A DNA stretch of 64,000 nucleotides from Trichomonas vaginalis G3 (lineage: Eukaryota; Parabasalia; Trichomonadida; Trichomonadidae), in the NCBI RefSeq assembly GCF_026262505.1, contig NC_067203.1, positions 10,540,001 through 10,604,000 of the forward strand, in the 5' to 3' direction. Of the stretch, positions 44,442-55,039 are shown in pieces (the first letter of the stretch is position 1; every line of letters begins with the position of its first letter). The notes beneath the pieces were generated by a model. The model had not been told where the DNA came from, ran no database searches, and was given only the letters and a program-made list of their open reading frames with translations. The translations under genes and the position numbers were made by a program.

Positions 44442-46430
44442 TTATTGCTTAGATGCTAAAAACTCATTAATGCACTTGACTGCGCTAACAAATTGAACGC
44501 AGGAGTATTCAATTTGACGATCAAGTGGAGATTTGATTGTAAACAGAGGAACAATGCACTTAAACATTATCTCACTAAGAATTATGAGTCCGGATGGGTG
44601 CGCGATACAAATTGCAACGATAAAAATCGGAGTTATTTGATCTGCGCCAATTTCTTTGAGTCCGACTGATTCTAACAAGCTGCAGAGCAACTGGATGCAG
44701 TTAGATATGTGCGAACATGCTTCAAGAGGTGAAACAGACCTTGTTGCAACAGATATTTCTTCAACAAAGACTTCGAACTTTGATGGATCGTTCTTGAACT
44801 GTTCCATGAAATCAGCGGATTGGGTGTTGATGATTTCAGTCGAAAAATGGCAAATGCAAAATCTGAAACGAGAATCTTTCTCAATTAAGGAGTTTCCCAT
44901 CTTTGTGAATATTCTATTTTTAATACCGATGGTATTAAACACAGCGCGAAGCTCTGAAAGGGATGTTGCTCCTAATTGGTTCGAAATCTTAGTAAAAACT
45001 TCACAAAACGACTCTGAAAAGTCGCCATTCTTATCGTGTACTGCTAAGTCATCAATATTCTTCAGCTTGGAAAGCATGGAATTGTATTCTATCGCTTCTA
45101 TTTTTCTATTTTCAATTTTTGCTACGAAATCCAATAGTCTTTGTATGTATCTGTTCTGTAGGGAATACTGAGTGATCACCTTAAGCGGATTGAACTGGAT
45201 ATGCTGCATTTTGGCCTGATAATAATTTTCTAATTTTTCTAGGAGTTCTTTCAAAGAATCGAACTGTACAAGCCTCATTAGCTTATCCAAATCATCTTCC
45301 AGGTCCGGATCTCCATAAACTGACGACAAATCGCATAATGATTGGAAATAATTCATTGGATTATCTCCATCAACGGAACTTACACGATTTAATTGAGCGT
45401 GGAGCAAAAACTGAATGATTGCTTCATAAGTTTCGTCAAGTTGAAATTCTGGGGGTGGATCTCTTTCAATTTTAGTATTTGAGTTAACAAAAACAGGAAT
45501 TTGAGGTGGTTTAGATGCAAATTTGAAGTTCGGATAATTAATACTGAAAATTCCTGGAGTAACAAGAGTAAATTGCTTATATTCGCTAATTACGTCAATA
45601 ATTTTGATTTCTTGAGGTTGCGATGAATAATATTCTTCTTTGTCTATGATTTTGTGGATAAAGCTCTCGGTTGAATCCCGGTTGAAGTAATCTTTGATTT
45701 CTTCTATCAAATTTTCAATAGTTTCCAAATCATACTGGCGTATTTCGGGGTGAGCAATGCCAAAGTATTCGAAATTGTTTAGTATAGGCTCCATGATTTG
45801 GAAATAAATAACATGGGGATCATCCATTAAAAGTAAACACTTTCGTACAAAAAGAGGAAGCATAGGAGCTAGTTTCACAGCATATTCCGTAAATATGTTG
45901 ATTAGATCATATGTATTTATGTCATCATCGATTGAATCAAAAACTTTTGAAAGAACAGATACAAAATAAATCATTGTATTAGGCTGAAATGTTAGAACTC
46001 TGCATAGTTTTGCGCGAATATTTTGATTTGACTTGACAATTGTTTGATAAAATTTTTGGCAATATTCATCTGCCCAAAAGTAATGAAAATTAGTTAAAAT
46101 GAGCTCAATAGCTTCTTTTGGTAAAGAAGTTTCTGCTCCGAAGCATGCATCTAACACGTCTAAGAAATTCGAACTTAAATAATCCACAAATTCACTGAGA
46201 TTTTGATCTTCACTCAGTTGAATTGAATTCTTTTTTAGTGGATTAAATGGTTGTTCGTTGTCTTTAACTCCGAAATTCATTGCAAGAACAAAATTATATA
46301 ATGTAATGACATAATTCTGGATTTGGCTCATGAAATCGGTCTTAATTCTTTTTGTTTCATCAAGTTGTCTCTGTTGGCATTCATCATCCTTTTTAATCTG
46401 AAGTTGAATCTTGTACAACAACTCATTCAT
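44442..46430 (-). CDS. VPS9-domain protein, putative Rab5-type GTPase exchange factor, 662 aa
   Basis: The C-terminal 100 residues follow the VPS9 pattern: SPLEACSHISNCIQLLCSLL, then GADQITPIFIVAICIAHPSG (the GAD catalytic Asp and following hydrophobic helix), LIILSEIMF, and a final helix EYSCVQFVSAVKCINEFL. VPS9 domains load GTP onto Rab5/Vps21 in early endosomal traffic. The N-terminal 450 residues are helical with no clear match; a RasGAP-like fold as in GAPVD1 is possible but not shown. No coiled-coil or zinc finger seen. No clear Inr at the ATG. Confidence 0.7.
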   Translation of the reverse strand: MNELLYKIQLQIKKDDECQQRQLDETKRIKTDFMSQIQNYVITLYNFVLAMNFGVKDNEQPFNPLKKNSIQLSEDQNLSEFVDYLSSNFLDVLDACFGAETSLPKEAIELILTNFHYFWADEYCQKFYQTIVKSNQNIRAKLCRVLTFQPNTMIYFVSVLSKVFDSIDDDINTYDLINIFTEYAVKLAPMLPLFVRKCLLLMDDPHVIYFQIMEPILNNFEYFGIAHPEIRQYDLETIENLIEEIKDYFNRDSTESFIHKIIDKEEYYSSQPQEIKIIDVISEYKQFTLVTPGIFSINYPNFKFASKPPQIPVFVNSNTKIERDPPPEFQLDETYEAIIQFLLHAQLNRVSSVDGDNPMNYFQSLCDLSSVYGDPDLEDDLDKLMRLVQFDSLKELLEKLENYYQAKMQHIQFNPLKVITQYSLQNRYIQRLLDFVAKIENRKIEAIEYNSMLSKLKNIDDLAVHDKNGDFSESFCEVFTKISNQLGATSLSELRAVFNTIGIKNRIFTKMGNSLIEKDSRFRFCICHFSTEIINTQSADFMEQFKNDPSKFEVFVEEISVATRSVSPLEACSHISNCIQLLCSLLESVGLKEIGADQITPIFIVAICIAHPSGLIILSEIMFKCIVPLFTIKSPLDRQIEYSCVQFVSAVKCINEFLASKQ

Positions 46431-47051
46431 CAGAAAAAAAAAGAATTCTTACAAACGATTATTTTTTTGATTCAAATGCAGTTCTAAAAAAGAAACAAAA
46501 ACAATCATATTATACAGATTTCACACTTTTCTCATACTTTTTTGAGTCGCATCACGCCGCTGACAACAATTTATTAATGAGATGACAGGGGATGAATGGC
46601 TTGATTGTGGACTATATTCATCCTATGTTTATCAAAAACGGGTACATTTGCTTCATATCCATAACCAGATAAAAAAATCTTCTCCGAAAACATGGACGAT
46701 GAAGCTTATTGACTCTTAAACTGATGCTGGAGAGTTAGCTATTACCGACCATAACTATTATGATACTCAATGTTGAAAAAACTTTTTCCACTAACATGGG
46801 TGATTTTTCACCCAGCAACCCCTGGCAAATAATTGAGAAAAAATTACATGGCATTTACCGGCAAATGCCATGTAAAACTCTCAAATGTTGCGCCCCTTAT
46901 GGCTGGGTGAAAAATCACCCACGTTACCGAGTATTCTGGCCACTAACAAAATTTTTAGATCACTATATATTTTATATTGTTTTACAATAAAGTCTCTTAT
47001 AATTGAATGATTCACATAAAAATTACCACCAAAAACTTTCAAAAAATTTTA
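46431..47051. other. Divergent intergenic region with a nested palindrome
   Basis: Lies between the VPS9 gene (leftward) and the ankyrin gene (rightward). Apart from the palindrome at 46797-46921, listed separately, and a TCACAT Inr-like box near 47010 there is nothing gene-like. Confidence 0.55.
46797..46921. repeat. Nested inverted repeats (foldback) upstream of the ankyrin gene
   Basis: Outer arms TGGGTGATTTTTCACCCAGC (46797-46816) and its exact reverse complement (46902-46921); each arm is itself a small hairpin (GGGTGA/TCACCC). The inner hairpin is TTACATGGCATTT (46844-46856), loop ACCGGC, AAATGCCATGTAA (46863-46875). The stretch between also pairs partly, so about 125-135 bases form one long cruciform. 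Probably a miniature foldback transposon or a regulatory structure. Confidence 0.7.
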
Positions 47052-48887
47052 ATGGCTGATCAAGACATTCATCCAACCAATTATAGCGAATTGAGAGATA
47101 ACTACAAATACTACATCAATTTATATAATGCATTGTATCAGCTAAAAACCCAAAATGTTGAAGAATTAAATTCGATTTTTAAATTAATCAAAACAGAATT
47201 GATTGATTCAAGGAATTATCACCCAGACTGTATTATGAAAGATATTTTAAACATTATTCCATATAATAATCGCTATGCAAAGTCATATTTGACTCTTGCA
47301 AAACTCATTTCCAATGCTTATAATGTGAAACAGGTCCTAGGGATTCTAAGTATTTCCAATTTCATGTTTTATAAAAAATATGGAATTAAACTATACAAAA
47401 TTGATGATTTTGAACAAATTAAATACGAAAATATCGATATTCATACAGAATATACAATTCACAGAGCAATTATGTATAATGACATAGAAACATTCATTTC
47501 ATTCACAGAAAGAGAAGGATTTGATAAAGATCAAAAACTTAAAAGCAAGTTATATCCAGGAACTTTTGAAGGATATTCATTACTTGAATTATGTTGTTAC
47601 CACGGAGCAGTTGATTGTTTCAAGTTTTTGAGAACGAAATTTAAATCAGAAATAACACAAATATGTCTACAACTCTCATTTTTAGGAGATAATCAAGAGA
47701 TCATGAGTGAATGTTTGAAATATCAAAAACCTAATGGAGTTTGTATGATGTATGCAATTATTTCACACAACATTGATTTTGTTACATTCTTGATAAATGA
47801 GTACAAAATAGATATAGATTTAGATTATTGTGGACTATACAATAATCTTGAATCCTTTTTAGTTTATTTCGATCAAACTCATAATTTTAACAAATGCTTT
47901 GTTTTTTCGGCAAAATTTAATATTTCTTCTCTTTGTGAATATTTCCTTTCAAATGGTGCAAATATCAATGAAAAAGATAAATATGGAAGAACAGCTCTTC
48001 ATTATGCAGCATATTTCAATTGTAAAGAAACAGCTGAACTTCTTATATCACATGGTGTAAATATCAATGAAAAAGATATTGATGGAGAAAATGCTCTTCA
48101 CTATGCAGCAAGAAATAATTGTAAAGAAACTGCCGAATTTCTTATTTCACATGGTGCAAATATCATTGCAAAAAATAAAAATGGAAAAACCGCTTTTCAT
48201 GAAGCAGCTTATTCCAATAGTATAGAAACAGCCGGACTTCTTATTTCACATGGTGTAAATATCAATGAAAAAGATATTGATGGAGAAACCACTCTTCATG
48301 AAGCAGCGTATTTTAATCATAAAGAAACAGCTGAACTTCTTATTTCACATGGTGCAAATATCAATGAAAAAGATAAATATGGAAAAACCTCTCTTCATGA
48401 AGCAGCGTATTTTAATCATAAGAAAAAAGCTGAACTTCTTATTTCACATGGTGCAAATATCAATGAAAAAGATAAATATGGAAAAACCTCTCTTCATGAA
48501 GCAGCGCATTTTAATCATAAAGAAAAAGCTGAACTTCTTATTTCACATGGTGCAAATATCAATGAAAAAGATAAATATGGAAAAACCTCTCTTCATATTG
48601 CAGCAGAAAATAATAGTAAAGAGATCGCAGAGCTTCTTATTTCACACGGTGCAAATATCAATGAAAAAGATAAATATGGAAAAACCTCTCTTCATGAAGC
48701 AGCGCATTTTAATTGTAAAGAAAAAGCTGAACTTCTTATTTCACATGGTGCAAATATCAATGCAACAGATAAACATGGAAAAACTCCTCTTTATATTGCA
48801 AAAGAAAATAAGAAAAAAGAAATGGCGGAACTTCTTATTTCACATGGCGCAAGTATCGATGGTCGGCCATACTGTAGGTTAATATGA
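47052..48887 (+). CDS. DUF3447-ankyrin repeat protein, 611 aa
   Basis: Starts MADQDIHPTNYSELRDNYKY; an upstream in-frame ATG (47007) is less likely because an Inr-like TCACAT lies between the two. Residues 1-300 are the helical N-terminal region found in the very large trichomonad DUF3447-ankyrin family (WLINLYNALYQL-like, CMKDILNIIPYNNRY). Residues about 303-599 are nine 33-residue ankyrin repeats, consensus NINEKDKYGKTSLHEAAxFN and KEKAELLISHGA. Repeats 4-8 are almost identical at DNA level, showing recent duplication or conversion. Likely a protein-binding scaffold. Confidence 0.85.
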   Translation: MADQDIHPTNYSELRDNYKYYINLYNALYQLKTQNVEELNSIFKLIKTELIDSRNYHPDCIMKDILNIIPYNNRYAKSYLTLAKLISNAYNVKQVLGILSISNFMFYKKYGIKLYKIDDFEQIKYENIDIHTEYTIHRAIMYNDIETFISFTEREGFDKDQKLKSKLYPGTFEGYSLLELCCYHGAVDCFKFLRTKFKSEITQICLQLSFLGDNQEIMSECLKYQKPNGVCMMYAIISHNIDFVTFLINEYKIDIDLDYCGLYNNLESFLVYFDQTHNFNKCFVFSAKFNISSLCEYFLSNGANINEKDKYGRTALHYAAYFNCKETAELLISHGVNINEKDIDGENALHYAARNNCKETAEFLISHGANIIAKNKNGKTAFHEAAYSNSIETAGLLISHGVNINEKDIDGETTLHEAAYFNHKETAELLISHGANINEKDKYGKTSLHEAAYFNHKKKAELLISHGANINEKDKYGKTSLHEAAHFNHKEKAELLISHGANINEKDKYGKTSLHIAAENNSKEIAELLISHGANINEKDKYGKTSLHEAAHFNCKEKAELLISHGANINATDKHGKTPLYIAKENKKKEMAELLISHGASIDGRPYCRLI

Positions 48888-49460
48888 GAATTGGATGTTA
48901 ATGTTTTCAATTTTGAGATATTTGTTAGCACATTATCTCGATGAATAATCAATAAAAATCATTTTTGTCCACATTAATATACTATACACAGAATCATTAA
49001 GATGCTCCTCTTTCTTCATCTTATATTTTCAAAGTTGAAATTGAAAAGAAATAATTTACAAGTGATTTTTTACAAACCGCATCTCAATTTTTAGTAAACT
49101 GCTGTGCAAAAAGTTTTGCTTGCATACTTATGTGTGCTCATGCGTATATTAGAGATGAGGTTTAAAAATATAATTTAGTTTGATGCTATAAGGAGATACC
49201 AAAAAAATATGATTCCAAGCGCAAAATTAGTACACTGTATGTGTAAGTGGATAGATGAATGCCTAAATATTCATAAGTTTTCAACAGAATTTTAGAGTTG
49301 GAGAAGATTTTTCTCCATGCGAGATCCTTATTACACCGGAAATGACACAATTATATATAGTGTTTTCTATCGGCATGTAGCGCAGTATGGCGGATATAAG
49401 CTGAAAAAAATTGCAAATAAAATGTGACAAATGAAGTAAAAAGTGACTAAAATTGAAAAA
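48888..49460. other. Intergenic, nothing recognised
   Basis: About 570 bases between the ankyrin gene and the MROH1-like gene. AT-rich with no credible gene, repeat or RNA; no clear Inr before the next ATG. Confidence 0.5.
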
Positions 49461-52400
49461 ATGAGTGATTTTACATCTTTAATTACTTCAGTAGCTAAAT
49501 TATTAAGTGATCCATCTCCTGATGTTGTTAAATACGCCTCAGAAGCAATTATTGAAATGGGAAAACCAGCTGCAACTAAAGTTTCTCGAATTTTAATTAA
49601 TACTTTAAATTCATTTTCTTCATCACAGCCAGTAAATCGTATAGAGATACTTAAGGCAATTCGTGAAATTACAAAATTCAGTCCAGAACCAGAGCTTATT
49701 CGTACAGTTTGCCCAACAATTATCACATTATTAACTTCAGTACCACAAATCGAAGGAGAAGTCTCAGAAATTTGCCAAGAAATACTTTGCAACTTCTCTG
49801 ATAGATCTATTAATGGTGTTATCGCTGAGTTTCACGACATTAACGTTACTTTGCCACTTACTGAGTTCTTTATAAAGCGTGCGCGCAATGGCGAATTAAC
49901 ATTTTTCATGAACAATAACGTTCCTACTAATTTATTTATTCAATACCTCCAGAAATCAACAAAAGTTACGGAAGAACCAACAAGAATTGCAATTTGCAAT
50001 CTTTTAATCCAAATTGCTGCAAACTTATCATCAACAATTCAACTTTCGACCGGTTGCGGCCTTTCTGTCTACGTTGCTGATATTCTTGAACAAATGTCAG
50101 CTCTTTGGTACAAATCATCAGGCGTTGAACTACAAAAACAAATACTCTCTACAATTGGCAATGTTTCTATCATTGCTGGTGAGGCAGAAATCAAGAAGAG
50201 AGCAGATAAATTAATTTTCATGTTTTACGATGCCGCCTCTCAAAAGAACCTCAAACAATTTGCTCCAGGTAGTATTTGTCCTTTCATGACAACATTAGAA
50301 AAAGCAAAAGAGCTTCCTGCAGTTCAAACACAAAATTTGGCCAAAGCTTTGATTGAATACATTCTAAATGAATACGCGAACATGCAAACAGATGGATTAA
50401 TTATGAAGTCACTTAACGAAGCTGTTGGAGCTCTTTCTACAATTCAAATTTTATATCCTGCTTTTCCATTAGAAACAACAATTTCTAAGCTTCCAAATAT
50501 CGCTGCATTCTTCATTCTTAACTATTTCTGTTCCAGCCTTGCAACAACTGTTTACGCAACAAAACTTATTGAAGCAATTGCAAATGTGAAGTTTGCTTCA
50601 CTCAAATCCGACCAAAAAGAGATGTATTGCAACTGCTTCTCAACATTAATTAGGAAATGTACAACAAAACACCCTAAAATCAATGAAATTTTTAAGAATG
50701 TGATCACATTTATTTCTACTGATCAACAGAACTCAAGAGGAACCATCTTATCCCTCATTGCATCAGCCAGACAATCCGAATCATCCTACGATATCCTCTA
50801 TCCTGTGATTTTCGAGTACATAAACAATCCAGTATATTTCTTTGCATCGCCAACACTTATTGAGATCGCCTCTCTCCATATTTCGAAGATAACAAACCAC
50901 GAGGAATCACTAGATACCATAAGATTGAAGCCAATCCAACTTGTTGCATTATTAATGAGTTTTTACTACTCTGAAGTGCTTTCTTTCGAGACCAAACAAC
51001 ATATTTCCCAATTGGTATTGAGTCTCTCTGGCTGCACAGCTGTTGATGGCCAAGATTTAACGACAACTTTGTTAAATCAGAACAACACACAGGATTATCA
51101 CTTCGACATACAGTCATTCGCTCAGAAATATTTCGACGGATACATCCAATACGGCGGCGAAAAGCCAATTCTTCCTGCAAACATCAGATCTGCTTTAAGA
51201 GGCGGTTTTGCCATTTTCTGCGGCCATTTAATGGAATCAGAATACTGCAGAACCAAAGCTGACCAGATTTTGTCCCAGATTATGTCGAAATTTGACAGAA
51301 ATGACCTTATTGAAGTGTCATGCATCGCAAAGTTCATTGGTCTCAGCTCAATATACCTTCCAGACTTCGCAATGAAGTTCACAAAGACACAATCCGATAC
51401 TTTGGTCGCAAATATCGAGAACAAATACAAATTCTGGGTCAAGAAGAACGAAACAGGACTTCCAATGTCAGGTGTTGTCCTTTGTGTATCAGAATTACTC
51501 GAAAACTCTCCACAATCCCTTAATTTGGACAACATCTCATTTACATCCGAGAACAAGTTCGTTTCCAACGAACATCTCCCGAAGTATTCGAAGCTCAGGT
51601 TCTGGTCATCCGCTCTTATGAGGGTTAAGAACTATAACAACGTTAAAATCGACAATAAGAAATTTGCCAACAACGTTTTAGGATCATTGAAGGACTTGGA
51701 CGTCTCAAACGCTGTTGCATCAGTTGCTGGTATCGCTGCTGCATACTGCATCGACGAGAAACTCATTGGAGATTTCAATATAATAAATGAAATCTTTTCT
51801 CAAGTCAAAAGTAACTGGAATCCATACGACGTTGCCACAGTTATTCTCAAGACAGCAGATATAGCAGCATCCGCCGCCAAACGCTCTAAGAACGGTACCC
51901 AAATCGTTCAAAAATACCAAGATATCATTCAAAAGTATGTTTTCAGCGAACAACAGAATTCCGCTTTGAAAGCAATGTCCAAAATCACCGACAACCTCCA
52001 GGAAATCGACGAAAAGTACCTGACAAAACTTGCCGCTTTCTACGGTGTCGTTTACTTGACAACAATAAATGATATCGCAAAAACGGTTTGTCAGAAATTA
52101 CTTAACAAACTTAGCGGTTTTGCCGATAAAGAATTGAATGCAGAGACGATAGCCAACGGTTTGATGAAAGAAGACATTGGAAGTGTCTTTGAAGCATTAG
52201 GTCTTTTCAGTTCTGGTACTCCATTCCAGTATCAAACATCTGCATGTGATGTTTTGAAGATGCTTTCGAAGAACGAAACAATATTGAACAATATTGAGAC
52301 ATCCGTGCATTATTTCACTGTTTGTTTCTCAAGTGGAATGGATGTTAAGGATGCCTTTGTTTCTCTCATTGAGAAAGACCCGAGAACAACATTGGATACA

Positions 52401-53591
52401 GCTTTATCTGTTAATTACACGAGAAGATTGTCCAATTTGTTCTCGAGTTTCATTTCGAAGAGAGAACTCAGTCAGACAGTGATACAAGTCCTTACAAATG
52501 GAATGTTGGAAGGAGAGAACAAAGGAGAAGTATCATTCAGAATCCTTCATGATACAGCTGAAGGCGGAGACTTGAGATTCGAAGGCGAAAGAGAAAAAGG
52601 AATTTTCGGAACAGTTGTCATGAAAAACAAATTGATTTCCACAGAAAAAATCAATGAAATGGCCAGAAAAATCATTGTTACAGAAGTTTCTCCAAACGGA
52701 GATACAGATTACGATGTATTCGTTGCGATGTGCGAAAAGAACAGAGTTGATAAGAATGTTTTGTTAGATTTGGCAACACAAGACAGAACATACGACAAAG
52801 AATACACTTTAACAAGTGTTTCTTGCTTATCTGCTTTGTTACAATACGAACAAACAGCAAAGAAGGCAATTGATGGTCTCAAGAAGATCATTGAACAAGA
52901 AAACAAAGACACAATACAACAAGGAATTGATGCTTTGATTAATTTAAGCAAAGCACCATCAAGTGTCAGAAACGAAGAATTCGAAAGAGTTGTTGAAATC
53001 GCTTTGAATGCTAAAGATTCAGCTGATGTCAGTTCATTGTTATTGACATGTTCAGAGACAATTAACGAGTCACAGTTGAAGAATGTCGGAGTAAACATCC
53101 TCAAGTACGTAAGAGAAATGTTGTGTCTCCATTCTTCAATGCTGACACCTCTTAGAATCATTTCTGCTTTATCAACAACAAACGCTTTGATGTGCGAACA
53201 ACAGGCGCTTGACTGCCTTTCTGCGATTTATCCTTTGTGTTTGGTTCATATCTACACAACTGATAAAGAAACAGCTGTTCGCTCTGCATCACAGATCGCA
53301 AGGAAACTCGCTTATCCCGAACCATCTGTTTCTTCATTGAGCATGACAGAGTTTGCTGATAAAAACGCAAGCGCTTCTATCAATGATTCAAAGAACCCGG
53401 CTGATGCTGCAAAGTCATTGATTGTCGCTTGTCACTCTCCTGATGCAACTGTGAAATCAGTCGCTTTGTACTTCGCAGCTGCAGCAAACGTCAGCGGAAT
53501 TCAGGAAGTTGTCAACGAGTTGTCAAATGATCCTTCACCTGAGGTCCGCGTTTCAGCACTTAAGGCAATCGTATGCCTCGAATCAAAGTAA
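49461..53591 (+). CDS. HEAT-repeat protein, possibly MROH1-like, 1,376 aa
   Basis: First ATG gives MSDFTSLITSVAKLLSDPSP. HEAT units occur throughout, clearest at both ends: DPSPDVVKYASEAIIEMGKP and SPDATVKSVALYFAAAANVS, DPSPEVRVSALKAIVCLESK. Overall layout (N-terminal solenoid, a middle CGH-containing segment RGGFAIFCGHLMESEYCRTK, long C-terminal solenoid) and length resemble maestro HEAT-like protein MROH1, but this is a pattern judgement. Codon use shifts from AT-ending at the 5' end to more C/G-ending at the 3' end. No enzymatic motifs. Probably a scaffold. Confidence 0.7.
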   Translation: MSDFTSLITSVAKLLSDPSPDVVKYASEAIIEMGKPAATKVSRILINTLNSFSSSQPVNRIEILKAIREITKFSPEPELIRTVCPTIITLLTSVPQIEGEVSEICQEILCNFSDRSINGVIAEFHDINVTLPLTEFFIKRARNGELTFFMNNNVPTNLFIQYLQKSTKVTEEPTRIAICNLLIQIAANLSSTIQLSTGCGLSVYVADILEQMSALWYKSSGVELQKQILSTIGNVSIIAGEAEIKKRADKLIFMFYDAASQKNLKQFAPGSICPFMTTLEKAKELPAVQTQNLAKALIEYILNEYANMQTDGLIMKSLNEAVGALSTIQILYPAFPLETTISKLPNIAAFFILNYFCSSLATTVYATKLIEAIANVKFASLKSDQKEMYCNCFSTLIRKCTTKHPKINEIFKNVITFISTDQQNSRGTILSLIASARQSESSYDILYPVIFEYINNPVYFFASPTLIEIASLHISKITNHEESLDTIRLKPIQLVALLMSFYYSEVLSFETKQHISQLVLSLSGCTAVDGQDLTTTLLNQNNTQDYHFDIQSFAQKYFDGYIQYGGEKPILPANIRSALRGGFAIFCGHLMESEYCRTKADQILSQIMSKFDRNDLIEVSCIAKFIGLSSIYLPDFAMKFTKTQSDTLVANIENKYKFWVKKNETGLPMSGVVLCVSELLENSPQSLNLDNISFTSENKFVSNEHLPKYSKLRFWSSALMRVKNYNNVKIDNKKFANNVLGSLKDLDVSNAVASVAGIAAAYCIDEKLIGDFNIINEIFSQVKSNWNPYDVATVILKTADIAASAAKRSKNGTQIVQKYQDIIQKYVFSEQQNSALKAMSKITDNLQEIDEKYLTKLAAFYGVVYLTTINDIAKTVCQKLLNKLSGFADKELNAETIANGLMKEDIGSVFEALGLFSSGTPFQYQTSACDVLKMLSKNETILNNIETSVHYFTVCFSSGMDVKDAFVSLIEKDPRTTLDTALSVNYTRRLSNLFSSFISKRELSQTVIQVLTNGMLEGENKGEVSFRILHDTAEGGDLRFEGEREKGIFGTVVMKNKLISTEKINEMARKIIVTEVSPNGDTDYDVFVAMCEKNRVDKNVLLDLATQDRTYDKEYTLTSVSCLSALLQYEQTAKKAIDGLKKIIEQENKDTIQQGIDALINLSKAPSSVRNEEFERVVEIALNAKDSADVSSLLLTCSETINESQLKNVGVNILKYVREMLCLHSSMLTPLRIISALSTTNALMCEQQALDCLSAIYPLCLVHIYTTDKETAVRSASQIARKLAYPEPSVSSLSMTEFADKNASASINDSKNPADAAKSLIVACHSPDATVKSVALYFAAAANVSGIQEVVNELSNDPSPEVRVSALKAIVCLESK

Positions 53592-53735
53592 ACAAGATAA
53601 GTTTTTATTATTTATTTTCTTCATTGATTTATTTAAATTACATGGATTTGTGACTAACATATAAATCAATACGACATTTATAGATATTTTTCATTTAAGG
53701 GTACTCATGTGAAACAATAACTGGATCAAATTTTA

Positions 53736-54003
53736 AGGGTGCCGGAAAGTGAAGTGAAAGTTATTATAACAACAACACTTTTCTGTCCCTCCCATGGAAA
53801 AACCAGGGACTAGATATGCCCGCAATATCGAAAATTGCGAAGATGTTTTCTTCATACTGGAAGTATCCAAGAACTCCATATCATAGAAATAAAAACCTCA
53901 GTATATACCCTACTAATATATGTTTCAATATCATTAATATCTTTACCACAAATGATGTTATGAGCAATACTCGAAATCGCGTCATCTCACTTTCCAGCAC
54001 CCT
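53736..54003. mobile_element. 268-bp miniature TA-flanked element
   Basis: Inverted ends of about 22 bases beginning AGGGTGCCGGAAAGTGA on the left and AGGGTGCTGGAAAGTGA on the right (reverse complement), flanked by TA at 53734-53735 and 54004-54005. The AGGGT terminus and TA duplication match the 1.05 kb elements, suggesting mobilisation by the same Tc1/mariner-like transposase class. No gene inside. Confidence 0.7.
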
Positions 54004-54079
54004 TAAAAATTGTAAAAAAATCATAAAAAAGATTTTAGATTCATTTTTATTAGCTAGAAACCTTTGCTTAAATCAATGA

Positions 54080-55039
54080 CTAAAAGCCAAGTGTCATATA
54101 ATGATTAGTAAATATAAATAAATTAATTCGAAAATTATAAACTCGACATGAACAAACCACATTCTTTGCGATATATGTGATTATAGCATATCCATTCCCT
54201 TGATGACCAATCTCATAAGAGTTAAGATTTGGTGAAGGCATTCGATGTTGTCCATCAATCATAGTTGTATCAGTAAAGTACTTACCTGAGTAATGTTTCG
54301 GATTTCCAGTATGATATATTCGACTTGCCGTAGAATACTTGGAAATTGCATTACATAATCGATGACCGCTAATAAAACTGGAACCTCCACTAGCACTTCC
54401 TGCCCAGGCCATTCCACCACCTCCGTAATAACCTCCACCTCCACTTGGGCCGCTATCTTCATAATTATTTCCAGATCCACCAATCCCAAACTGTCCTGAA
54501 TATCCACATATATGGAAATGAACATCACACCCAAAAATACCTCCTGAAGTTTGGGTTGCTCCAGTTGTTGCATTTAATTGGCTGTTTATATCAGTCGAAA
54601 TTAATTGACTGGTTGAAAGACCATTTAAACCCCCACCATCTCCACCACAAATCCTTTCTCCTGATCCAGCACCTGCAGCTACCATAATTCTGCTTTTCAA
54701 TGAATCAAAATCAAACCAATTTGCGGTTTTAACAAGTCTGATATCTGTAGCTCCTCCTCCGGAAATTTTCGAATGTACATTATTGCAATTAAATCCATCT
54801 GAATTCATTTTCCCCATTTCTCCAACATAAATATATAAATCAAGAACTTCATCAATATCAATTATTCCAGAAACATATCCACCTCTTCCTTTTACTCTAG
54901 AACATCCATCTGCTGTAGCATCATATACTAATGCTCCGCTTGCTCCCCATAATTGGATTTTAAATTTACCAGGAAAAACTTGTGGAGCACCTGTGTAGTC
55001 ATATTCAAAAGTTAAATTATATTGTTTTTTGGCTGTCAA
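54080..55039 (-). pseudogene. Glycine-rich (ALK/LTK-like Gly-rich) protein gene without an ATG
   Basis: The 319-codon frame begins right after an in-frame TAA; its first codons read TAKKQYNLTFEYDYTGAPQVF (20 or so residues), and no ATG occurs for about 75 codons. The body matches the glycine-rich domain seen in ALK-type receptors and many protist proteins: PGKFKIQLWGASGALVYDAT, GGYVSGIIDIDEVLDLYIYV, GGGATDIR, RIMVAAGAGSGERICGGDGG, GPSGGGGYYGGGGMAWAGSA, GNGYAIITYI. Either the 5' end is lost, or a first exon or odd start exists upstream that I cannot see. The C-terminal 30 residues are hydrophobic/aromatic. Confidence 0.6.

Noticed and set aside
48265-48882. 205-codon frame in another phase of the ankyrin repeats
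   Set aside because: Shadow of 99-bp repeats, whose period keeps alternative frames open.
53816-54079. 87-codon frame across the 268-bp miniature element
   Set aside because: Crosses the element's end into unrelated sequence; no protein-like features.
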